Assembly (NCBI RefSeq): GCF_023715845.1
Contig: NZ_JAMBOR010000009.1
Coordinates: 62,001-126,000 of the forward strand
Reading direction: 5' to 3'
Source of the DNA: Fictibacillus phosphorivorans
GTDB taxonomy: Bacteria > Bacillota > Bacilli > Bacillales > Fictibacillaceae
Length of the DNA: 64,000 bases
Below are positions 1 to 7,374 of the stretch, in pieces. A model generated the notes under the pieces. The model was not told the DNA's origin, did not search any database, and was given only the letters and a program-made list of their open reading frames with translations. Within the stretch, counting starts at the first letter, position 1. Each line of letters begins with the position of its first letter. A program made the translations under genes and the position numbers.

Positions 1-1865
1 CTAACGGATTTGATGTGGTTGCCTCAACTGGATCTGCAGTTTTCTCAAATGGTGTATTAACTTGGACTGGTAATGCAGTAAATGCTGAAGGAAGTAAGGT
101 AGTACTTACTCTTGTTAATAAAGTAACTGCTGAATCTTCAAGTGTTACATTAACTTTAGCTAAAAAATCTACATTATCTACATGGGAACTTGGTGGAGTA
201 TTCCATCTTGATGGAAAAACACCATCTGAAGATGATACAACAGGATTTAACCTTTTATTATCAGCTCAAGATCAATATGGTAAAAAGCTAACTGATGATG
301 CTGATTTAGATACTAAATTTACAATCGTATCTTCAAATCCAAGTGTAATCACTGTTTCAAATGATATTTTAGATAATATCCAAGTTGACAAGAACGACTC
401 AACTAAAGTTGAAACTGGTGTTGCTCTAACAGTTGGAAACCCTGGAGTAGCAACAATTACTGTTGTTGAAAACTCAACTGGTAAGTCCTTATCTTACAAA
501 GTTACTGTGGCTGAAGGTAAAAAAGTAGATGTTGTAACAATTGGAAACCCTGATGGCATAGTGGCTGGACAAGAAACTATTAAACTTCCTCTTGATGTAT
601 TAAACAACAAAGGCGAAGTAGTAACTACTGAGTCTCTTATTGAAGCAGGTATTACTGTTGCTGCATCTCAGAATGGCGATCCAATTACAATTGGTGCTGC
701 AGAAATAAAAGTAGTTGATGGGAAAGCTTTCTTAGAATTCACGACTGAAGCAGTTGCAACAGGGACTGAAAACTTAGTGATTAACATCACTTCTGCCACT
801 AATAAAGTGACTACTAAGACTATCCAAGTAAAAGCTGATGCAGTTGCAACAACTTTAGTAGGTTTAAAATCAACTGTTTCTAAATCAGTTTATAAAACTG
901 CGACGTATACATTGGCTGACTTTGTAGTTGAAGATCAACACGGACGTGTAATGGATACTACTACACTAGCTGGGCATAAGATTGTTGCAACAGATTATGA
1001 TGCAGCAACAACTGGAGCATTAGAGATTAGTAATGATGCTACTGTTGATAGTCGTTCAAAAGGTTCTGAATTAGTTAAATTCGCATTAGTTAATACAACT
1101 ACAGGTGATGAGGTATCTGCTGTTGATACTACACTAAAAACAGTTGTAGCAAGTGACTTTGTTAATTATGAAGTTGTTCCAGTTGAAACTCTGTATTACA
1201 ATGGTGACACTGCAGGTTCACTTTATGGTGAAAAATTTGTAGTAAATGGTATTGCTGCATCTGGAGAAAAGGTTGCGTTAAGCGAAGGTGGAGATTATGT
1301 ACTTAGCTTACCAACGGGTATTTCATTGGAAGCAGACGGCAAATTGTATGCTGATAGCGCTACAGTAGGTGTTGATGCAGATGCTTCTACAACAGATGTT
1401 CCTCAAAATGCTGAATTCGATGCTAAAATTACTCTAAACATTAATGATGGAAGAGAAATCGCATTTAAAGTTAAAGTTTCTGCAGATGCTCCAAAAGTTA
1501 GCACATTAAATCTACAAGATGCAGATGAAAAAGCTGTAGATTCATTCACATTTACTGGTGGTACTGTTGCGGCAGCAGCAATCATTAATGAAATTGAAAA
1601 AGTTATTGTTGCTAAAGATCAGTATGGTGAAGAAATTGTTGTTGGAGCTCCTACTGCTGGTAATGACCTAACATTTGCGACTACTACTCCTGTTACATTT
1701 ACATTTAAAGTAGTTTCACGTGATGATAAAAATGGTGACCTAGTAGTTACAAATAACGGTACATCTACAATAAGTGTAGCTGGACTTGACGCAACTGAAA
1801 CAGTTACGGTTGAAGTAACAACAGGTGCAGTAACAAAAGTTGTAAAACTTGTAGGTTCAAACTAA
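1..1865 (+). CDS. S-layer-type surface protein, C-terminal part (partial at window edge)
   Basis: The reading frame is already open at the left edge (first full codon at base 3) and stops at 1863-1865, so about 620 residues of C-terminus are seen. The protein is rich in Thr, Val, Ala, Asp and Lys, has no Cys, and is built of beta-rich Ig-like/BIg2-type segments. A phrase of the form AKDQYGEE or SAQDQYGKK recurs, as is common in Bacillus S-layer and surface-array proteins. No SLH repeat or LPXTG signal is visible here; if SLH domains exist they lie upstream of the window. The GTG at 15 is not a credible start because it has no ribosome binding site and the frame continues upstream. The secA2, slaP and csaB genes further right would fit export and anchoring of such a protein. 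Family assignment is by composition and context. Confidence 0.75.
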   Translation, partial: NGFDVVASTGSAVFSNGVLTWTGNAVNAEGSKVVLTLVNKVTAESSSVTLTLAKKSTLSTWELGGVFHLDGKTPSEDDTTGFNLLLSAQDQYGKKLTDDADLDTKFTIVSSNPSVITVSNDILDNIQVDKNDSTKVETGVALTVGNPGVATITVVENSTGKSLSYKVTVAEGKKVDVVTIGNPDGIVAGQETIKLPLDVLNNKGEVVTTESLIEAGITVAASQNGDPITIGAAEIKVVDGKAFLEFTTEAVATGTENLVINITSATNKVTTKTIQVKADAVATTLVGLKSTVSKSVYKTATYTLADFVVEDQHGRVMDTTTLAGHKIVATDYDAATTGALEISNDATVDSRSKGSELVKFALVNTTTGDEVSAVDTTLKTVVASDFVNYEVVPVETLYYNGDTAGSLYGEKFVVNGIAASGEKVALSEGGDYVLSLPTGISLEADGKLYADSATVGVDADASTTDVPQNAEFDAKITLNINDGREIAFKVKVSADAPKVSTLNLQDADEKAVDSFTFTGGTVAAAAIINEIEKVIVAKDQYGEEIVVGAPTAGNDLTFATTTPVTFTFKVVSRDDKNGDLVVTNNGTSTISVAGLDATETVTVEVTTGAVTKVVKLVGSN

Positions 1866-1884
1866 ATTTAGTATAAAATCAATA

Positions 1885-1913
1885 TACAAGAGTCATTATA
1901 TGTGACTCTTGTA
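1885..1913 (+). repeat. inverted repeat (mRNA 3' hairpin)
   Basis: Two perfect 11-base arms (TACAAGAGTCA and its complement) around a 7-base loop lie 20 bases after the S-layer stop. No T-run follows, so it is probably a 3' stabiliser or the first half of a tandem terminator. Confidence 0.6.
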
Positions 1914-1946
1914 AATATGGGATGCCATTCGCATTCCTCCCATTTT

Positions 1947-1985
1947 GAGAGGTACTTGTTAATTCAAGTACCTCTCTTTTGTTTT
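1947..1985 (+). terminator. Rho-independent terminator of the S-layer gene
   Basis: Perfect 12-bp stem GAGAGGTACTTG with its complement, 6-base loop, followed by TTTTGTTTT. It is the second of two hairpins after the S-layer gene, as often seen for very highly expressed genes. Confidence 0.85.
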
Positions 1986-2117
1986 GGCTTCTTACTATTA
2001 TTAAATGTTTTACTTAAATAAAATGGATTCTATTTTTATTAATTTTTACAACAAACACACACATAAATTTACATATTATAGTAGAATTAAGGGGGTGTAA
2101 TTAAAAGAGGAGGAGAC

Positions 2118-2481
2118 ATTCTAAAGAAATTTAAAATACGATTATTGTTAATGATTTGTTTTATATTAGCTTTGAGTTTTAGCCTTAGTCCTACATCCGC
2201 AGCTAGTTCGCCAACAATATACATAAATGGGGTAAAACAAAGCTATGATCAACCTCCAGTTATACAAAATGGGAGAACATTAGTACCAACCACTAAGAGG
2301 CATCTTTGAAAAGCTAGGAGCAACGGTTAAATGGCACCAAAATACGCAAACGATTACTGCAGAAAAAGAAGGTATTCTCGTTTGGTTGAAATTAGGTTCA
2401 AAAAACGTATTGGTGAACAATGAGTCAAAAACCATTGATGTTCCCGCCCAGGCTATAAATGGACGTACTCTTGTCCTGTAG
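2118..2481 (+). pseudogene. broken secreted stalk-domain (copper amine oxidase N-like) protein
   Basis: After a strong AGGAGG-type ribosome binding site the frame reads as a signal peptide and then the first half of a stalk domain (Pfam Cu_amine_oxidN1 type), close to the protein at 17858. The motif TIYINGVKQSYDQPPV is followed by NGRTLVP. At 2285-2292 the tetramer ACCA is doubled, which shifts the frame and gives a stop at once. Removing four bases restores RGIFEKLGATVKW and the rest of the domain down to NGRTLV, where a second lesion gives the TAG at 2479-2481. The expected ATG/TTG start is also missing (ATT CTA stands there). The rest of the domain and any C-terminal module are gone. Three independent lesions make it a true pseudogene rather than a read error. 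Confidence 0.85.
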
Positions 2482-3199
2482 ATATAAGGCTAGAAAACTC
2501 CATTATCAAGAACCATTTTATAATAAATGGTTTAAAAGAAAATCTTCAAATAAAAAGAAAGAGTTAGTTTAAGGAATAGATCCCAGTGTGAACGGAGTGA
2601 ATTGAACGTAGATCATTTCAATTTTTCGTTTATTCAAGTATAGAACTTAACCTTGAATAAGAGGATTATTATGAGTTATACATATGTTAGGTTGGAGATG
2701 AAAAAATAAATAAAGAATTTAAACCAAACCTTAAATTGAGCATAGATGACATTGATAAATGAGAGAACACTACAAGTAATAAAGAAATAGTTATTCCACA
2801 AAAACTGATCCTTCTTGTCCCAACCAGCCTGAAACATGTTTATACAAGTAGGGGGTGTACAGTTTTGTTGACGGGATCAGCAGTCCCATGGGTGCTACGT
2901 TCTACCCCGACTACTGCTATAATAAGACCAAATAAAAAAAGTTCAACCAGATATTCTGGCTAACCTTATATTACGATCGGGTGCATTTCTGTAATAAAAA
3001 ATTGCCTTTTTATATGAAACGGGCCAGATTGTTAAAGATGTAGTTTAGCATGTATAGAGGAAAAAGTTGAAGATAAGCTGGCAATTTGTCTTTTGATTCG
3101 GGAATTGATGAGGATTTTTCTCTGTAGTATCTGGTTCTCGATAAAGTTGTGGATTAGTGTAAATGTCTTAGATAGATAGACTTCGCAAAAGTTAAAAAT
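2482..3199. other. about 700 bp of decayed, gene-poor sequence
   Basis: No credible intact gene. Right after the pseudogene a short frame ending at about 2571 reads like a basic protein C-terminus (QEPFYNKWFKRKSSNKKKEL). Near 2830-2860 there is a TG...CA bounded stretch (TGTTTATACAAG ... GGGGTGTACA) that looks like an insertion-sequence end but has no visible partner. At about 3000-3045 a short frame reads IAFLYETGQIVKDVV and stops. These look like scraps of several genes joined by deletions. I could not name any of them. Confidence 0.5.
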
Positions 3200-3241
3200 A
3201 AAGAGGCACTACTCTTGTTTTTGAAGATGTTGAGCCTCTTT
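3190..3241 (-). terminator. possible terminator for the P63C gene
   Basis: On the minus strand an 8-bp stem (AAAGAGGC/GCCTCTTT) with a long loop of about 26 bases spans the stop codon and is followed by ATTTTTAAC. The large loop makes it only moderately convincing. Confidence 0.4.
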
Positions 3242-4162
3242 AATTTTAACTAGCTTAGGCATTTTTTCAAAATCTAATTCCAACTGGTCGATTACTCCAA
3301 ATACGCGATTAAATTTTTTTATAAATTCATTCCATGTGTCAGAAGCTTGCATTAAAGTAATAACTTTTATTAGATGTTTCTCTAAATGTACATTTCCAAT
3401 ATCTACAGTTAAAAATTGATGATGTTTCCATTTTCTTCTCCCAGGAGAAACTGAAGGATTATTCTTTTGGAGTTCATCCTTCACACCTTGTGGTAAATGA
3501 TCGTAAACAAATTGATTTGTGTAATGACCAACTATACCTGGGCGTTGACCAGATGGAGTAGGGTAATTCCATCCTCTCAATCTAAAAAGTTCTTGATAAA
3601 ATTCATCAGGGAAGCGCTTTGTCCAAGGAAGAAGCTCTTTAGATATATACTTAGATAGTAACTTTTGTAACTCATCCCTATCTCTATCAGCCTGATAACC
3701 AGTTGCTTCATCTACTAATGCTACAATTCCTAATTTAGATAAACTCCTAACTAGTATTTCACTTGCAATTGCTAAATTTTCCTGTTGTTTAGTTAAAACT
3801 CCATCCATTCTTGCTGAAAGATAGACATCACACATTAAAGGAATTAATTCAGCTTTATAACCTTCTACTTCCTTTCCATTCTTTGCTTTGTAAACTACTG
3901 GGTTAATTAGGAGGTTCCTTACTTCTCCAGTGATATATTTAGTTAAATTATTTGCATCAATGAAACTAGGGAGCTCGGGCATATTAGCAACTCTAATTTC
4001 CCCCTTTTTTCTCCCCCTCTTTGTCCTTCCAAATGCTCTAAAGACTGCGCTTCGTGAAATTACTCTAGACCCATCTTCCAAGACCGCACATGTAAGTTCT
4101 TTTTCACCAAGGTTTAGTTTACCAAAATGAGTTGCATTTAATATGTTGTGTTCTTCAGTCAT
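3209..4162 (-). CDS. P63C domain-containing protein
   Basis: 317 residues. The central and C-terminal parts match the P63C family (Pfam P63C), a mobile-element-associated family with no known biochemical role. Diagnostic stretches are LVDEATGYQADRDRDELQ (about residue 150), WTKRFPDEFYQELFRLRGW (about 180), VGHYTNQFVYDHLP and HHQFLTVDIGNVHLEKHL. The N-terminus has the usual VLEDGSRVISRSAVFRAFGR segment and a basic RTKRGRKKGE patch. Start ATG at 4162 follows a GGGGAGGA ribosome binding site. It lies 62 bases downstream of the zinc-ribbon gene on the same strand and is probably cotranscribed with it. P63C genes occur in phages, islands and scattered chromosomal sites; the surrounding accessory genes agree with that. 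Confidence 0.88.
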   Translation of the reverse strand: MTEEHNILNATHFGKLNLGEKELTCAVLEDGSRVISRSAVFRAFGRTKRGRKKGEIRVANMPELPSFIDANNLTKYITGEVRNLLINPVVYKAKNGKEVEGYKAELIPLMCDVYLSARMDGVLTKQQENLAIASEILVRSLSKLGIVALVDEATGYQADRDRDELQKLLSKYISKELLPWTKRFPDEFYQELFRLRGWNYPTPSGQRPGIVGHYTNQFVYDHLPQGVKDELQKNNPSVSPGRRKWKHHQFLTVDIGNVHLEKHLIKVITLMQASDTWNEFIKKFNRVFGVIDQLELDFEKMPKLVKIKEAQHLQKQE

Positions 4163-4224
4163 TTAATTTCTCCTCCCCAACTCAATTAATAAAATTAAAG
4201 ACATTACCTCTATGGAATCTTTCT

Positions 4225-4605
4225 TTAACCAGCAATTTCAAGAATTGTTAACCTCTCTTTTGAAAAAAGATTTTGCAATGATGTAATCATTCTAAATGCA
4301 GTATTTTTATTAACTTTTAATACTTTACTTAGTTTTCTGTAGCTTAATTGTTCATCATGTAAATAAAAGTATATGGTAATTAACCATTTTCTTAATTCAA
4401 CTTTTGTATCATGCATTACAGTATTAGCAGTTAAACTGTAATTAGTGTTGCAGACATTGCAATGGAATCTAAAATTAGATCTTGTTTTTGTATTTTTAAT
4501 TGAAGAACAAAATGGGCAGATTATATGCTTATTCCATCTTAAGTTGAATAGATACTTTTTGTAAGAATTATCGTCAGGAAAGGCTGTATAAATGTATTCA
4601 ATCAT
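4225..4605 (-). CDS. solo IS1595-type zinc-ribbon/HTH protein, no transposase catalytic domain
   Basis: 126 residues matching only the N-terminal part of IS1595-family transposases. It has a zinc ribbon with CPFC and CNVC cysteine pairs (about residues 31-54), then the ANTVMHDTKVELRKWL segment and a helical helix-turn-helix-like part (LSYRKLSKVLKVNKNTAFRMI). The ISXO2-like DDE catalytic domain that should follow is absent. The gene stops cleanly, and downstream there are 62 bases and then P63C. ATG 4605 has a GAGGG site. It may be a truncated transposase or a domesticated DNA-binding protein cotranscribed with P63C; the operon layout favours the second, but this is inference. Confidence 0.72.
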   Translation of the reverse strand: MIEYIYTAFPDDNSYKKYLFNLRWNKHIICPFCSSIKNTKTRSNFRFHCNVCNTNYSLTANTVMHDTKVELRKWLITIYFYLHDEQLSYRKLSKVLKVNKNTAFRMITSLQNLFSKERLTILEIAG

Positions 4606-4812
4606 TTTTCCCTCGTTTTTCTTATTTTTCTATATATTAACATTCTGGTGATTTTTAATCACTGCCAATAAATGGGTCATTTTGTTTTTTTGCACTTCAG
4701 TAAAAGGAATTATTTAATAAGCAAATGGACTAGTTTGACTTTATTCTATTTTTGTAGAGGAAGAGGATTTGATGATACTGGTACAGGTTTCTATAAGTCA
4801 ATATAAGATTAC

Positions 4813-4837
4813 TCCACAATCGGGTCCCGATTGTGGA
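4813..4837. repeat. perfect 25-bp palindrome
   Basis: Two perfect 12-base arms (TCCACAATCGGG and complement) meet at one central base, between the zinc-ribbon gene and the YolD gene. As RNA it gives a strong hairpin but has no T-run on either side, so it is not a standard terminator. It could be a protein-binding site or a mobile hairpin element. Confidence 0.7.
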
Positions 4838-4865
4838 AGGATCTTAAATCAATACGACTCATCAA

Positions 4866-4900
4866 ATAATAAAAGCAATGGATCTTCAAGTTTCCATTGC
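4866..4900 (-). terminator. terminator of the YolD-like gene, overlapping its 3' end
   Basis: Minus-strand stem GCAATGGA/TCCATTGC (4893-4900 with 4875-4882) followed by TTTTATTATTTG. The hairpin includes the last codons of the gene that ends at 4886. Confidence 0.7.
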
Positions 4901-5239
4901 TTTTTCATATTTATGTATAGCTTTTACTTTTGAAAAAGAAACTTTATGAAGAATATCTTGGAAATCTATTATCCGAAACTCCATTTTTATTGAATCGACA
5001 AAATGAATATTTCCCACTATTGATTCCAACCTTCTATTCTTAAAGATAATAAATGTTAATGGAAAATTATATTCCATGGCCTCCAATATCAATTCGTTCA
5101 TTTCTTCCATCTGCTGCTCATCAATACGCGGCTCAGAAACATCGTAATATTCTTCATGTATGTACCGTCTTAATTCCTTTACATGTTCCGGTAGCATCAA
5201 ACTTGTCCACTTAATATTCCCTCGGTCACGTATCGTCAT
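4886..5239 (-). CDS. YolD-like family protein
   Basis: 117 residues. The opening IRDRGNIKWTSLMLPEHVK is the hallmark of the YolD-like family, and the small beta domain in the second half (PLTFIIFKNRRLESIVGNIHFVD) fits. YolD proteins usually sit next to a Y-family polymerase (UvrX/YqjW) in B. subtilis and on mobile elements; no such gene is present here, so this is an orphan. Start ATG 5239 has an AAGGAGGG site. The exact role of the family is not known to me. Confidence 0.85.
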   Translation of the reverse strand: MTIRDRGNIKWTSLMLPEHVKELRRYIHEEYYDVSEPRIDEQQMEEMNELILEAMEYNFPLTFIIFKNRRLESIVGNIHFVDSIKMEFRIIDFQDILHKVSFSKVKAIHKYEKAMET

Positions 5240-5387
5240 AAATATCCCTCCTTATCAATCATTATAAACGAACATACATTCCTATAAAACTGGTATTTTA
5301 TTGATATTAATCTGAATTTATAAAGGAATAATGTCAGTTAAAGTCGAATTATCCCAGTAAATGTAATGTTAATATGAGGAGGTCCAA

Positions 5388-5723
5388 ATGAAGAAGAGAT
5401 TATCCAAAGGTGAAAATGATTTTATAAAGGGATGTATGAAAGCGATATTACAAAATTATACTAGTCATCATCATTGGCTCTTTGTTGTTGGAGGGGTTAA
5501 GCAATATGTCAGTCACAAAGATGAAACTTATCCTGAAAACCATCCCATCTTTAAAAACTCTAAATGCATATGTGTAATTGGAAAAGAGTTTATTAACGAT
5601 TGGCATCACAAAGCAGGGAGAGATGATCTTTCAAAGCCTTGGGTAAAGCGTGCATTAGAAAAACTGCTTGCTAACAGTATGTCGTTTGCAGAATTATACT
5701 ATTCTGCGAATGAAATTAAATGA
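5388..5723 (+). CDS. hypothetical protein
   Basis: 111 residues with a strong AGGAGG site seven bases before ATG 5388. I do not recognise the family. It is soluble, His- and aromatic-rich early on (YTSHHHWLFVVGGVKQYV), with one Cys pair (CIC) and a helical basic C-terminus. It is convergent with the HNH gene and their 3' ends overlap by 25 bases, so the last eight codons are read on both strands. Good start signal and coding-like composition support a real gene. Confidence 0.6.
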   Translation: MKKRLSKGENDFIKGCMKAILQNYTSHHHWLFVVGGVKQYVSHKDETYPENHPIFKNSKCICVIGKEFINDWHHKAGRDDLSKPWVKRALEKLLANSMSFAELYYSANEIK

Positions 5724-6253
5724 GGTAGATAAAGATGTTGTTCAAAAGACGATAAAAACAGATGGATATCCATAAACCAAGATAATTGTCCGTCCCATTC
5801 CTCTATGTCACCAGGCTTGTGAAGCTGCCATCCTAATTCCTCTAAAGTAAAGTTTGCCTTAGCACTATTTCTCATCATAGAAGTACTCCCTAGATTCTCT
5901 TCATCATTATTCCCACCTTTAGCAATTGGAACGACATGATCGATAGTAGGCAGGAGATCCCAATAAGCAGGGTGACATTCACTCATTTTCCAGTTTGGAT
6001 GAAACGGAAATTCCTTTGGAAAGTTTATGGAAAGGATTCTTAACACCGGTGGAAAAATAAGCTTTTGACCACTGTATCGATCTATAAATCCATCTCTTAT
6101 AAAAACGCGCAGCATCATAGCTTTGGTATAGGAACGTTTTACATACTCTATTTTTTCAAAAGGGTAGTGCAAATTGATTAATTCAGTACCTGAATCTTGA
6201 TCATCTGACTGTACTAGCTGACAAAGTGATTTAATTAGATCCGCTTTATGCAT
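5699..6253 (-). CDS. HNH endonuclease family protein
   Basis: 184 residues. The HNH core is in the C-terminal half: TIDHVVPIAKGGNNDEENLG with D105-H106, N120, then N129 and K132 (MRNSAKANFTLEEL), the usual DH...N...N/K pattern. An upstream DRYSGQKLIFPP segment occupies the place of the first strand pair, but the CxxC zinc pairs of many HNH enzymes are missing. The N-terminal 60 residues are not recognised. ATG 6253 has an AAAGGGAG site. It may be a homing or defence nuclease or a solitary restriction-like enzyme. Its 3' end overlaps the convergent gene at 5388-5723 by 25 bases. Confidence 0.75.
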   Translation of the reverse strand: MHKADLIKSLCQLVQSDDQDSGTELINLHYPFEKIEYVKRSYTKAMMLRVFIRDGFIDRYSGQKLIFPPVLRILSINFPKEFPFHPNWKMSECHPAYWDLLPTIDHVVPIAKGGNNDEENLGSTSMMRNSAKANFTLEELGWQLHKPGDIEEWDGQLSWFMDIHLFLSSFEQHLYLPHLISFAE

Positions 6254-6467
6254 ATAAAATCTCCCTTTGTTCTTTTTTGTACTTACCAGAAAAGTTTATT
6301 CATGTTATACATTACCCGATTTAGAAAAAAACTATTTTAACTGAAGGGAATCTATCAAGTTGATTTAAAAATAATAAAATCAACATTTTACATTAAATGT
6401 ATAAAATTGGTATTATAATAGATGATCCAATAAAATAATCTAACCTTAATTTATAAGGAGGAGACTT

Positions 6468-7298
6468 GTGAAACGTTCATCTATTATTTTAGCAGTATTG
6501 TTTTTATTATTTGGACTATCTTCAACAACCTCGGCCTCAGATAACATTAAAGCTATGGTAAATGGTAGTTCAGTAGATTCAGACGTTCCGGCATTTGCAA
6601 AGAATGGAAGAGTTCTAGTGCCCTTGCGTGTGATCACTGAGAAATTAGGTGCCGGAGTGAATTGGTGTCCAAAAACAAATAGTATAACCATCAAGAATGG
6701 AATGAAATCTATCCATTTCAAACTGAATTCTAAGCTCGTCCTTATTAACGGGAAAGAAACGATCATTGATGTAGCTCCTACTGCAAAGAATAACCGGGCT
6801 TTCATTCCGATTCGATTTATCAGTGAACAGTTCGGAGCAGCTGTAAAATGGTTATCGAATGAACAAACCCCTTATACTTTTAAGGGAGAACTTACATCTC
6901 TACTAAAACCTTTTTATAAAGGAATGCCTCTCAAAGAAATTGATAAGCTTGTAAAAAAGGTAGACTACTGGGACCTTTCGTATGGAGAAGGTTTATTAAC
7001 AGCTAAAACAAAGATATACGGAAAGGATGCTCTGTTCCTTTTTTATATGAAAGATCATGGATTGAAGAATCTCCAAATCGCCTTTGAGGATTCTGGAGAT
7101 GTTCAAGAACTTGGTAAGTATTATAGCGGAATGGTGAAGGACGAATTAGGAGCATATACATTAAATAAAGAAACATATTATGATTTTACATCAGAGTGGA
7201 AACAGTACAGCAAAGCTTTTGACACTAGTTATAACCTAAATGCCCAAAAGACTAATGAAGGAAAAGTATCAATCACTATTAATAAAGTGTTCGAATAA
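6468..7298 (+). CDS. secreted stalk-domain (copper amine oxidase N-like) protein
   Basis: 276 residues starting at GTG 6468 behind AAGGAGGAGA. Signal peptide of about 24 residues (KRSSIILAVLFLLFGLSSTTSA). Residues about 28-135 form a full stalk domain of the Cu_amine_oxidN1 type: MVNGSSVDSDVPAF, NGRVLVPLRVITEKLGAGVNW, then NRAFIPIRFISEQFGAAVKW. The remaining 140 residues are an unrecognised extracellular domain with a GMPLKEIDKLVKKVDYWDLS start, reminiscent of SmpA/BamE-like folds. The stalk domain gives no evidence of copper chemistry by itself. The protein is probably wall-associated. The next gene, another stalk protein, follows after 76 bases and may be cotranscribed. Confidence 0.8.
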   Translation: MKRSSIILAVLFLLFGLSSTTSASDNIKAMVNGSSVDSDVPAFAKNGRVLVPLRVITEKLGAGVNWCPKTNSITIKNGMKSIHFKLNSKLVLINGKETIIDVAPTAKNNRAFIPIRFISEQFGAAVKWLSNEQTPYTFKGELTSLLKPFYKGMPLKEIDKLVKKVDYWDLSYGEGLLTAKTKIYGKDALFLFYMKDHGLKNLQIAFEDSGDVQELGKYYSGMVKDELGAYTLNKETYYDFTSEWKQYSKAFDTSYNLNAQKTNEGKVSITINKVFE

Positions 7299-7374
7299 AG
7301 ATTGGAAGACCGTTTTCAGTATTGTTGTTTGGAAATGGTCTTTTTTTTATGAGAGAAAAAAAGGGGATGAATGT

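Noticed and set aside
6269-6275. single GTTCTTT upstream of the HNH gene as a SinR site
   Set aside because: One isolated half-site without the partner at the 16-bp spacing; such a 7-mer is expected by chance in AT-rich DNA.
7240-7374. longer N-terminus for the GDSL hydrolase
   Set aside because: It overlaps the previous gene and lacks a ribosome site; the signal peptide and AAGGGG support ATG 7375.
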